A DNA stretch of 5,122 bases from an uncultured Candidatus Saccharibacteria bacterium (GCA_949101405.1 CARYFM010000023.1:1-5122); one strand, 5' to 3'. Shown: positions 1-5,122, counted from the first letter of the stretch. The notes: generated from the letters alone by a model not told the origin. Program-made: numbers and translations.

Positions 1-513
1 CCCATGACGTTGACATTTTTTGTACAGCTCATCTGGTGACATTTCCCAAGGTTCCTTCGCTAGCTCAGAAATAAACTTATCCATCTCCACCTCACAAGTC
101 GGAATAACCTTTACAAATCCAAATTTACGCTGATCGTTAAAAAACAATTTACCCTCTGCAAACACAAAAGTTGCTCGAGTTTGCGAATTCGGCAAATTGT
201 CTGTAAAATTCTTACTCGGATGCCCTGCAGCAAATTGCTCACTATCATCAACCTGACCAACTTTTGCATTCTGCCCCCGCCAAATCAACTGCCCCGTCAT
301 ACGCAGGTGAATCATCAAGGTATTACCATTATCAAGATCAATCAATAAGGCTTTACCTTTGCGTCGTATATCAACCACCGTTCCTTCATCTACCCCTGTT
401 GTATCACCCTGAAAGCATTTCCCTGGCTCTGGCTTTACCTGTATAATTTTTTTATTCAAAATAAACGGTCTCAAACCCCGTCGTACGGTTTCTACCTCTG
501 GTAACTCTGGCAT
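1..513 (-). CDS. mutM: Formamidopyrimidine-DNA glycosylase (Fpg/MutM), N-terminal part, runs off the window
   Basis: Base-excision repair enzyme that removes oxidised purines such as 8-oxoguanine and then nicks the abasic site. I translated 171 residues by hand; the gene is open at base 1. The start is fixed by MPELPEVETVRRG: after Met removal, Pro2 is the Schiff-base nucleophile and Glu3 the catalytic acid. K54 (RRKGK) matches the conserved phosphate-binding lysine, M72 (HLRMTG, 69-74) and R129/F131 (NDQRKFG, 126-132) match the void-filling triad. The stretch between M72 and R129 is about 20 residues longer than in E. coli Fpg and contains AAGHP and LPNSQTR, as I recall from a known Fpg subgroup. 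The LAKEPW stretch at 151-156 leads into the helix-two-turn-helix domain, which lies outside along with the zinc finger, so intactness of the C-terminus is unknown. It lies downstream of polA on the same strand, separated by the inverted cassette element. Confidence 0.96.
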   Translation of the reverse strand, partial: MPELPEVETVRRGLRPFILNKKIIQVKPEPGKCFQGDTTGVDEGTVVDIRRKGKALLIDLDNGNTLMIHLRMTGQLIWRGQNAKVGQVDDSEQFAAGHPSKNFTDNLPNSQTRATFVFAEGKLFFNDQRKFGFVKVIPTCEVEMDKFISELAKEPWEMSPDELYKKCQRHG

Positions 514-522
514 AATACTGTA

Positions 523-531
523 ATTATAACA
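523..531 (-). promoter_or_regulatory. Extended -10 promoter of mutM (TGTTATAAT)
   Basis: On the minus strand TG-T-TATAAT is a perfect extended -10 element, ending 9 nt before the mutM ATG. Transcription would start 2-3 nt before the start codon, giving a practically leaderless mRNA. There is no Shine-Dalgarno at a usable distance; a GAGG lies upstream, outside the predicted transcript. No good -35 is seen at 17 bp, which is tolerated by extended -10 promoters. Confidence 0.6.
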
Positions 532-621
532 TACCTCACCGCCATGCTCCTATAGTCGTATAACCTGGGCGTCAATTCGGTAACGAGAATTCTCTTCTAA
601 TCCTTTGCTACACGCATCCCC

Positions 622-852
622 TCACATCCCTAATACAGTACTCAGGCAGCGGAGGGGGCGACCATAGTGACGCTCCCATGGACCGCCTGACGACCATACC
701 GCAGAGTTGGTGAACTCAAGATAATAGGCACTAGATATGACAGCGCCGTTAGCGCTAGCAGAGGATCCTCGTGATGACCACCAAGCACCATTAGCGCCAG
801 CAAGCTTCAAAGTACCAGTAGAATTGTTAGGATAGATAAGCCCGCTGCGCAC
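622..852 (-). pseudogene. Cassette A: C-terminal FISUMP / C-type-lectin-like domain fragment
   Basis: This is a 76-residue reading frame from a GTG (VRSGLIYP) to TGA. The frame is open back to 912, where it is closed by a TAA at 913-915, with no ATG in between and no ribosome binding site. The upstream part would read SQTYTSSIGLVLS across the palindrome at 863-887. It aligns with cassette B over its length: VRSG at the start, AG..G.WWSSR in the middle, AYY.(x)F(T).S.V, then PLRCLSTVLGM. Copy A has about seven extra residues after WWSSR. The YWSS...A..F...G.pvRC pattern is that of the C-terminal part of Fibrobacter succinogenes major paralogous (FISUMP) and DUF1566-like domains, which adopt a C-type-lectin-like fold. 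There is no signal peptide or N-terminal domain, so it is a fragment or a silent cassette. Family assignment is from motif memory, not a search. Confidence 0.55.
625..658 (-). repeat. Left outer inverted repeat, 34 bp
   Basis: On the minus strand it begins CCCCCTCCGCTGCCTGAG and ends CTGTATTAGGGATG. It matches 1169-1202 on the plus strand at 33 of 34 positions; the difference is T versus C after CCTGAG. It encodes PLRCLSTVLGM, the C-terminus of cassette A. The match ends sharply after GGGATG. Confidence 0.95.
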
Positions 853-853
853 G
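841..853 (-). repeat. Left inner repeat (cassette A start), 13 bp
   Basis: Reads CGTGCGCAGCGGG on the minus strand, identical to 992-1004 on the plus strand. It encodes VRSG and marks where homology between the two cassettes begins. Confidence 0.8.
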
Positions 854-862
854 GAAAGTACT

Positions 863-887
863 AAACCTATACTACTAGTATAGGTTT
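863..887. repeat. Palindrome 1, 25 bp (12-bp arms, 1-nt centre)
   Basis: Perfect arms AAACCTATACTA (863-874) and TAGTATAGGTTT (876-887) around C875. It shares the outer ten arm bases with palindrome 2. It lies just upstream of the cassette A start and would encode TYTSSIG in that frame. It is AT-rich with only three terminal T residues, so a weak terminator candidate. A protein-binding dyad or recombination site is equally possible. Confidence 0.9.
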
Positions 888-915
888 GAGAAATCTCTAC
901 CCATGTTGGTCTTTA

Positions 916-946
916 GCAAAACCTATACCAGTGGTATAGGTTTTGC
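916..946. repeat. Palindrome 2, 31 bp (15-bp arms, 1-nt centre)
   Basis: Perfect arms GCAAAACCTATACCA (916-930) and TGGTATAGGTTTTGC (932-946) around G931. It is related to palindrome 1 by the shared arm AAACCTATACYA, with its centre 56 bp away. It is read as KTYTSGIGFA in cassette B. The stem ends in four T residues on either strand, so it might act as a weak bidirectional terminator for polA. Confidence 0.92.
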
Positions 947-991
947 CCTGAACATACCTAACAATAAAATTAGTAATATCCTATCCCACTT

Positions 992-1004
992 CGTGCGCAG
1001 CGGG
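992..1004 (+). repeat. Right inner repeat (cassette B start), 13 bp
   Basis: Plus-strand partner of 841-853, CGTGCGCAGCGGG, encoding VRSG. Together with the 34-bp end repeat it brackets the variable core of about 170 bp. Confidence 0.8.
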
Positions 1005-1168
1005 TATGTCTACTTGCCCGGTGTTAGTGGCGCTACTTTCTGGTACGCTGGCATCTACGGCTACTGGTGGTCGTCGCGCTCGTACTCGACGGCTACCAAT
1101 GCGTACTACTTCTACTTCACTGCTAGTGACGTTGGTCCGTCGCATCACGATAATCGCTGGCATGGTTT

Positions 1169-1202
1169 CCCCCTCCGCTGCCTGAGCACTGTATTAGGGA
1201 TG
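1169..1202 (+). repeat. Right outer inverted repeat, 34 bp
   Basis: Inverted partner of 625-658, with one mismatch. It encodes the PLRCLSTVLGM end of cassette B and lies directly against the polA stop codon (1203-1205). Confidence 0.95.
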
Positions 1203-3635
1203 TTATAACTCGCCCCAATTTCGACCAGTAGTAACCTCCACAGCTAATTTTACTGGCAATTCTGGTGCTACATTTTCCATCTCGTACTGCAAAATCTCAG
1301 CTACAACATCTTTATCTGTTATATCACACTCAATAATCAACGAATCATGCACTTGCATCACCATGTGTGCCGTAGGCGTCTTCTCCGACAAAACCTTATC
1401 CACCTTAATCATAGCACGCTTCATCAAGTCTGCCTCTGTTCCCTGAATTGGCATATTCTGCGCCGCCCGCTCTGCACCAGTGCGTACAATGAAATTACTC
1501 GAAAGCACATCTGGCGTCGGCCGCCTCCGCCCAAACAGCGTCTCCACATAGCCCTTTTCTCGAGCTTCTTTTAATAAATTATCCAGATACTCTTTTATGC
1601 GTTTACGTACCACAAAGTAATTCTCAATAAACTCTTTCGCCTCATAAAACTTCATATCGGCGGCCTCCGCCAATCCCCGTATGCTCATCCCGTAGAGTAT
1701 GCCAAAGTTAATCACCTTAGCTGCGCGGCGCTGGCTCTTAGTCACCTCGGCCATTGGCACGCCAAAGGCCTCGGCTGCTGTCTTGGTATGAATATCCACG
1801 TTATCATTAAAATCCTTAATCAGTGCCTCATCCCCCGCCAGCGCCGCCGCAAGACGCAATTCGAACTGCGAATAATCCGCGCTCACCAACACTTTCCCCT
1901 CCGAAGCCACAAAACCTTCACGAATTCTCTTACCCACCTCTGTCCGCACTGGAATATTCTGCAAATTCGGATTCGTCGAAGATAGTCGCCCTGTTGCCGT
2001 CACATTCTGATTAAATGTCGTATGAATCCGGCTATTCTTATCTGCCAATTCTGGCAACGGTGCAATATAAGTCGACAAAAGCTTCGCCGCTTCACGATAG
2101 TCCTTAATCGCCCGAATAATTGGATGGTACCCTTGCAGTTTGTCTAATTCTTTTACCCCAGTCGAATAGCCACGTGCAGTTTTCTTAATTCCCTTCGTCG
2201 GCAAGCCCAATTGTATAAATAGCACTTCGGCTAACTGCGCTGGCGAATTTACATTAAACTGTTTCCCCGCAAAATCCCACACCACTTGCTCCAGATGGCT
2301 TACCTCCACCTCAAATTCCCGTTTGAGCTTAGCAAAATATGGCATATCCAGCAACATGCCATAATCTTCCATCTTGTACAAAATTGGTATCAGGGGTAAA
2401 TCGAAATCTGTATAAATTTTATACAACTCTGGTCGCCGACTAAATTCGTCCTTTTGTCGGGCGTACGCTTCCTTTTCTTCGGTCTGATCGATTTTGCGTT
2501 CCAAGGGATTCAGCAAAAACGCCGCCTGCCCCAAATCCCAAAACTCCGTACCCGAAAGCACCTTCTCTGTCACTTCGGCATTTTTATGCATCAAATCTTT
2601 CACATTCCAGCTCACCAGCATCCCATCTGGTAACTCCTGCACAATCTCTAACGTCTGTTGGCTATAATTTACCGCCGTAGGAATCTTTTTAGCCGTAGCA
2701 CGCCCTTCCTTCTCCAGGACTTCCACATCACCCATATCCAAACCCCCTTGTTCTGGCTGAGGCTTAGGTTTCTTAGATTTACTAAAAAACTTACGTGCAA
2801 TTGACCTAAATTCCAACTTGTTTAATGCGTCCAAAATCCGTGCCTGATCTATCTCCAAATCCGGTAATTCTTCCAAGTTCACAGGCGCATCAGTCATAAT
2901 CTTCGCGAGTTCATATGACATAAATGCACTTTCTTTACCTGCTGCTAGTTTGTTCTGCGTCGCTCCCTGAACCTCATCCAGATGCTCATACACGCCTTCT
3001 AACGTGCCAAAATCCTTAAGTAGCTTTACCGCAGTTTTTTCACCCACTCCCGGTACACCTGGAATATTATCCGAAGTATCACCTTTTAGTGCTTTGAGAT
3101 CTAAAAATTGAGCTTTTTTAATGCCATATTTCTCCTCTACCCCAGGAACATCCAGCTCTTCTAAATTCGTAAAACCTTTCAAAATCCGATACATGCGCGT
3201 ATTCTCGTCTACGATCTGCAACATATCTAAATCCGAAGATACGATGATCGTATCCCAGTCTCCAGCCTCGTCCGCCTGCAGAGCCAAAGTGCCGATAATA
3301 TCATCCGCCTCGTAATCCTCACACTCCACAAAACTCCAACCCAACGCCAAAATCAAATCCCTCAAATATGGAATCTGGGCATAAAAATCTGGACCTGGCT
3401 TTACTCTTCCCGCCTTATACTCTGGAAAAATTTCACGCCGTTTAGAAGTAGAACTCTTGGAATCCCACGCCACCACGACTTTGGTAGGCTCTAACTGGCG
3501 CACAATTTCCATCGCAATCGCTGCAAACCCATAAATCCCACCAGTAGGTGTACCATTGCTAGTGCTTAATGCACCCATCGCGTAGTACCCCCGATAAAAG
3601 ACTGATTTTCCGTCAATGATTACTAAGCGTTTCAT
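1203..3635 (-). CDS. polA: DNA polymerase I (5'-nuclease plus polymerase, proofreading domain degenerate)
   Basis: Family A polymerase for Okazaki-fragment processing and repair synthesis; 810 residues versus 928 in E. coli and 832 in Taq. The 5'-nuclease domain (1 to about 290) has D8, CEDYEADD (105-112), SSDLDML (133-139) and KGDTSDNIPGVPGVGEKTA (184-202). Residues about 300-400 are a shortened 3'-5' exonuclease remnant: no DxE motif and no YxxxD, only WDLGQAAFLLNPL (366-378) is recognisable. The polymerase domain has TGRLSSTNPNLQNIP (548-562), motif A SADYSQFELR with D587, motif B RRAAKVINFGILYG with K640, F644 and Y648, and motif C QVHDSLIIE (761-769). In motif C the usual Glu after the catalytic Asp764 is Ser765. 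The start follows from MKRLVIIDG matching the family N-terminus. It begins 27 bp after the permease gene with its own promoter, and its stop overlaps cassette B. Confidence 0.98.
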   Translation of the reverse strand: MKRLVIIDGKSVFYRGYYAMGALSTSNGTPTGGIYGFAAIAMEIVRQLEPTKVVVAWDSKSSTSKRREIFPEYKAGRVKPGPDFYAQIPYLRDLILALGWSFVECEDYEADDIIGTLALQADEAGDWDTIIVSSDLDMLQIVDENTRMYRILKGFTNLEELDVPGVEEKYGIKKAQFLDLKALKGDTSDNIPGVPGVGEKTAVKLLKDFGTLEGVYEHLDEVQGATQNKLAAGKESAFMSYELAKIMTDAPVNLEELPDLEIDQARILDALNKLEFRSIARKFFSKSKKPKPQPEQGGLDMGDVEVLEKEGRATAKKIPTAVNYSQQTLEIVQELPDGMLVSWNVKDLMHKNAEVTEKVLSGTEFWDLGQAAFLLNPLERKIDQTEEKEAYARQKDEFSRRPELYKIYTDFDLPLIPILYKMEDYGMLLDMPYFAKLKREFEVEVSHLEQVVWDFAGKQFNVNSPAQLAEVLFIQLGLPTKGIKKTARGYSTGVKELDKLQGYHPIIRAIKDYREAAKLLSTYIAPLPELADKNSRIHTTFNQNVTATGRLSSTNPNLQNIPVRTEVGKRIREGFVASEGKVLVSADYSQFELRLAAALAGDEALIKDFNDNVDIHTKTAAEAFGVPMAEVTKSQRRAAKVINFGILYGMSIRGLAEAADMKFYEAKEFIENYFVVRKRIKEYLDNLLKEAREKGYVETLFGRRRPTPDVLSSNFIVRTGAERAAQNMPIQGTEADLMKRAMIKVDKVLSEKTPTAHMVMQVHDSLIIECDITDKDVVAEILQYEMENVAPELPVKLAVEVTTGRNWGEL

Positions 3636-3641
3636 TCTCTT

Positions 3642-3650
3642 AGTATATCA
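3642..3650 (-). promoter_or_regulatory. Extended -10 promoter of polA (TGATATACT)
   Basis: In the 27-bp gap after the permease stop, the minus strand carries TG-A-TATACT, ending 6 nt before the polA ATG. The transcription start would fall on the A of ATG, so the mRNA would be leaderless. No Shine-Dalgarno lies at normal spacing; the nearest GGAG is about 14 nt upstream of the ATG, outside such a transcript. The -35 region at 17 bp (TTAAAT) is weak. The same arrangement precedes mutM. Confidence 0.55.
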
Positions 3651-3662
3651 CGCTCCAGAGGA

Positions 3663-4979
3663 TTATTTAATCTTCTGCGCTAACTTCTTGCTCGAAAACT
3701 GATATAAATTCAGCACTACGCACACTGGCGCTACAACTAATAGCAGCCCAACAAAAACCATAATCCAATTATTCCAACCAAACAGCCAGACTCGCGTTTC
3801 CGCTACGCCAAATCCCAGAGTAAACACTTGCATGAGACCTGTAGCGCTGAGCAAATTTGTTATTAACACCAACCCCACCCCCAAAGCTAAGCTGAACAAG
3901 CTGGCTAGCAAACTTAACTCCAACAGATACATTGCATACACTCCCACCACCTGGCGCTTAGTTGCACCCATCGCATGATACAGTGCAATCACTTTCGTAT
4001 CCTTCCCTACCAAGCGTGTGTAGGTCGACAGCGACACTATGCTACCAATCACCGCCAGCGCAATCGCCAAAATCTTAAATACCAGCCATACACCTTCAAA
4101 ATTACGATAAGTCATCACTGGACTGCTTATCACTGTAGCTGCCTCATATTGCTTCATCCGTGGGCACCTCTTTGCCTGTACATCTAAGACATTACAATTA
4201 TCGTCCGCAATCTCTGCGATATATCGTTCCGCCTGTTTCACTGTATCAAAAGTTGCCCATATTTCATCAGTTATCACCGTCTCCGCTCTTAAATCACCAT
4301 CATCTATAATCAGCACCGCACTACCACCCAATTCCACATTGCTAAGTAGTATATCCAAAGGATTCTTCTGTCCCAAACCCGACAAGGCCAGAGTTGATGT
4401 CCCACCAAAACTCCCTGGAAGTATCCCCGCTACCCAATATTTTTTGCCACCCATAACCGTAATCACTTGCCCTACAGCCTGTTCACGAATTTGCTGCGCA
4501 GTACGCACCTTCACTTCTGCCGCCGCCCGCTCAGGCATAGAAATCTGTAGCCAATTAGAAAGTGTAGATAGCGGCGCCAACACTGGCGTTGCATCTGCTG
4601 GTGCCTTGCTCAATTCTGTCTCAATTGCACCTTGCACTAGATCTGCGTCCAATACGTAATCCTGACCTAGCATCTTCACCTCTATCACTTTACCACCATA
4701 ATCTGTCACCCGCTGCCTTAATTCCGCCTTATCTGCTTCCAAATCACATGCCACATCCTTACAAAAAGAATACTGTTGCGCTACACTCCGCACCAACACT
4801 TTACCATCAGTCGAGCGCGTCATCATATCCAGAGCGGTATTTTCCACCCCCTGGATGAGCAAGCTCCCCGCTATCAGCACGCCAAACATCACCCCCACAA
4901 TCACCACTACAATTGCGGCTCGCTTCTTGTGCGCGACAATATTCGCCCAGCCTAGCCGAAAGTAATCCACTAGCCGCAT
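3663..4979 (-). CDS. FtsX/MacB-type ABC transporter permease
   Basis: Membrane subunit of a MacB/LolCDE/FtsX-like ABC system, 438 residues. These typically act by mechanotransmission across the membrane rather than by carrying substrate through a channel. The layout is the four-helix type: TM1 about 21-43 after a positively charged cytoplasmic start, a large extracytoplasmic domain about 44-296, TM2 about 297-318, TM3 about 346-377 and TM4 about 404-424, with a Lys-rich end. The loop KDTKVIALYHAMGATKRQVV (326-345) after TM2 is the conserved FtsX-family signature. The outer domain has four cysteines (73, 78, 262, 272), perhaps disulfide-bonded. It follows the ATPase gene by 3 bp with a good ribosome binding site. 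The cargo cannot be read from sequence: peptide or antimicrobial export, lipoprotein release and cell-wall hydrolase control are all possible, though cell-division FtsX is usually shorter. Confidence 0.9.
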   Translation of the reverse strand: MRLVDYFRLGWANIVAHKKRAAIVVVIVGVMFGVLIAGSLLIQGVENTALDMMTRSTDGKVLVRSVAQQYSFCKDVACDLEADKAELRQRVTDYGGKVIEVKMLGQDYVLDADLVQGAIETELSKAPADATPVLAPLSTLSNWLQISMPERAAAEVKVRTAQQIREQAVGQVITVMGGKKYWVAGILPGSFGGTSTLALSGLGQKNPLDILLSNVELGGSAVLIIDDGDLRAETVITDEIWATFDTVKQAERYIAEIADDNCNVLDVQAKRCPRMKQYEAATVISSPVMTYRNFEGVWLVFKILAIALAVIGSIVSLSTYTRLVGKDTKVIALYHAMGATKRQVVGVYAMYLLELSLLASLFSLALGVGLVLITNLLSATGLMQVFTLGFGVAETRVWLFGWNNWIMVFVGLLLVVAPVCVVLNLYQFSSKKLAQKIK

Positions 4980-4982
4980 TGG

Positions 4983-5122
4983 CTAAGCCTCCGACTCCGC
5001 AAACTCTGCCGCTGGCGCAGCATCTATTTCTTCAGTAACAGCTACGTTTTCCGCTACCTCCTGCGTCTTTTCCTCACTCCTCACCTTCCCCTCCTTCACA
5101 CTAATCACTTGTGAAGCATAGG
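4983..5122 (-). CDS. ABC transporter ATP-binding subunit (MacB/LolD type), C-terminal end only
   Basis: Only the last 45 residues are in the window, ending at TAG. The first 17, YASQVISVKEGKVRSEE, match the usual end of MacB/LolD-type ATPases (the YADRVIRLKDGRI pattern after the H-loop); the Walker motifs lie outside. A tail of about 28 residues follows, with eight Glu and eight Ala, beyond the normal family end. The 3-bp gap to the permease gene and the coupled ribosome binding site support their forming one transporter, with this subunit powering it from the cytoplasm. The assignment rests on the short C-terminus plus the neighbour, so the family is likely and the subtype less sure. Confidence 0.8.
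   Translation of the reverse strand, partial: YASQVISVKEGKVRSEEKTQEVAENVAVTEEIDAAPAAEFAESEA
4988..4992 (-). promoter_or_regulatory. Ribosome binding site of the permease gene (GGAGG)
   Basis: GGAGG on the minus strand lies 8 nt before the permease ATG and inside the last codons of the ATPase gene. This fixes the start and implies translational coupling. It contrasts with polA and mutM, which lack such a site. Confidence 0.85.

Larger units (their letters stand above)
625..1202. mobile_element. Mirror-symmetric intergenic element with two head-to-head variable-domain cassettes
   Basis: The order from left to right is: 34-bp end repeat, variable cassette A (minus strand), 13-bp inner repeat, palindrome, palindrome, 13-bp inner repeat, variable cassette B (plus strand), 34-bp end repeat. 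Every component on the left has an inverted counterpart on the right, although the spacing from palindrome to inner repeat differs (about 10 bp versus 45 bp). The right end stops at the base before the polA stop codon. No target-site duplication is visible: the flanks CCCCTCA and TTATAAC do not match. No recombinase, transposase or reverse transcriptase is encoded. The composite repeat structure is seen directly; calling it mobile or recombining is inference. An alternative is two decayed, independently acquired gene fragments. Confidence 0.5.
903..1208 (+). pseudogene. Cassette B: C-terminal FISUMP / C-type-lectin-like domain fragment with ATG start
   Basis: This 101-residue frame starts at an ATG (MLVFSKTYTSGIG), crosses the palindrome at 916-946, and has the domain proper from VRSG at 993. 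Domain features are AGIYGYWWSSR, NAYYFYF and GFPLRCLSTVLGML. It is rich in tyrosine and tryptophan, as expected for a lectin-like binding surface. Its 60 codons from TAT1005 to CTG contain none ending in A, unlike cassette A (eight) and polA. The last sense codon TTA at 1203-1205 is the reverse complement of the polA TAA stop, so the two genes converge and overlap by 6 bp. No ribosome binding site precedes 903, and there is no signal peptide, so independent expression is doubtful. It could be a truncated gene, a silent donor cassette or, less likely, a short expressed protein. Confidence 0.5.

Noticed and set aside
514..534. Upstream ATG (ATGTTATAA, minus strand) as mutM start
   Set aside because: It runs into a stop after two codons, and MutM needs Pro directly after the initiator Met, which fixes the start at 513.
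547..575. TTGACG and TATAGG on the minus strand as a second mutM promoter
   Set aside because: The spacer is only 15 bp and the -10 is weak; the extended -10 at 523-531 is much better placed.
863..946. Palindromes as standard intrinsic terminators
   Set aside because: The stems are AT-rich and followed by only three or four T residues; kept as palindromes with termination as one option.
863..946. Palindromes as Xer/dif or Hin-type sites
   Set aside because: Arm sequence and the 1-nt odd centre do not fit the 6-bp dif spacer or the 2-bp serine-invertase centre, and no recombinase is in the window.
981..1163. Minus-strand reading frame opposite cassette B
   Set aside because: Shadow of cassette B; low-complexity Arg/Val composition and no match to any family known to me.
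625..1202. Classical insertion sequence or MITE
   Set aside because: No transposase and no target-site duplication; the repeats are coding ends of domain copies rather than simple transposon termini. The broader mobile/recombining idea is retained with modest confidence.
3975..4858. Plus-strand frames opposite the permease gene, and similar ones opposite polA and mutM
   Set aside because: They lie wholly inside well-supported genes, have antisense-type composition and no ribosome binding sites.

Overview
The window looks like a chromosomal segment of a reduced bacterium, most likely a Patescibacteria/CPR member such as Saccharibacteria. This placement is inferred from protein style, very short intergenic gaps, apparently leaderless genes and a proofreading-less Pol I. 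No marker gene settles it. All long genes lie on the minus strand. Read right to left they are: the C-terminal end of an ABC-transporter ATPase (4983-5122, partial), an FtsX/MacB-type permease (3663-4979), DNA polymerase I (1203-3635), and the N-terminal 171 residues of the DNA glycosylase MutM/Fpg (1-513, partial).

The ATPase and permease are separated by 3 bp. A GGAGG ribosome binding site lies inside the ATPase stop region, so they form one translationally coupled exporter or lipoprotein-handling unit. polA starts 27 bp after the permease and mutM follows further on. Neither polA nor mutM has a convincing Shine-Dalgarno. Each instead has an extended -10 box (TGATATACT and TGTTATAAT) ending 6 and 9 nt before its ATG, which suggests promoters giving leaderless or nearly leaderless mRNAs.

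The unusual part is the 689-bp gap between polA and mutM, two genes that are direct operon neighbours in many bacteria. The gap holds a 578-bp mirror-symmetric element (625-1202) that ends at the base before the polA stop codon. It contains two head-to-head, diverged copies of a roughly 70-residue C-terminal domain of FISUMP / C-type-lectin-like type (VRSG...WWSSR...AYY..F...PLRCLSTVLGM). The outer ends are 34-bp inverted repeats with 33/34 identity. The inner ends share a 13-bp sequence, and two related perfect palindromes lie in the centre. The copies keep both ends but differ strongly between them. They lack any signal peptide or N-terminal domain and look like variable-domain cassettes rather than complete genes. 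Whether they are donors for recombination, remnants of a diversity-generating system, or a small mobile element cannot be decided from this window. No recombinase or reverse transcriptase is present here.

The stretch 532-624 holds no gene that I can support; it contains only a 10-bp palindrome (GAGAATTCTC, 585-594).
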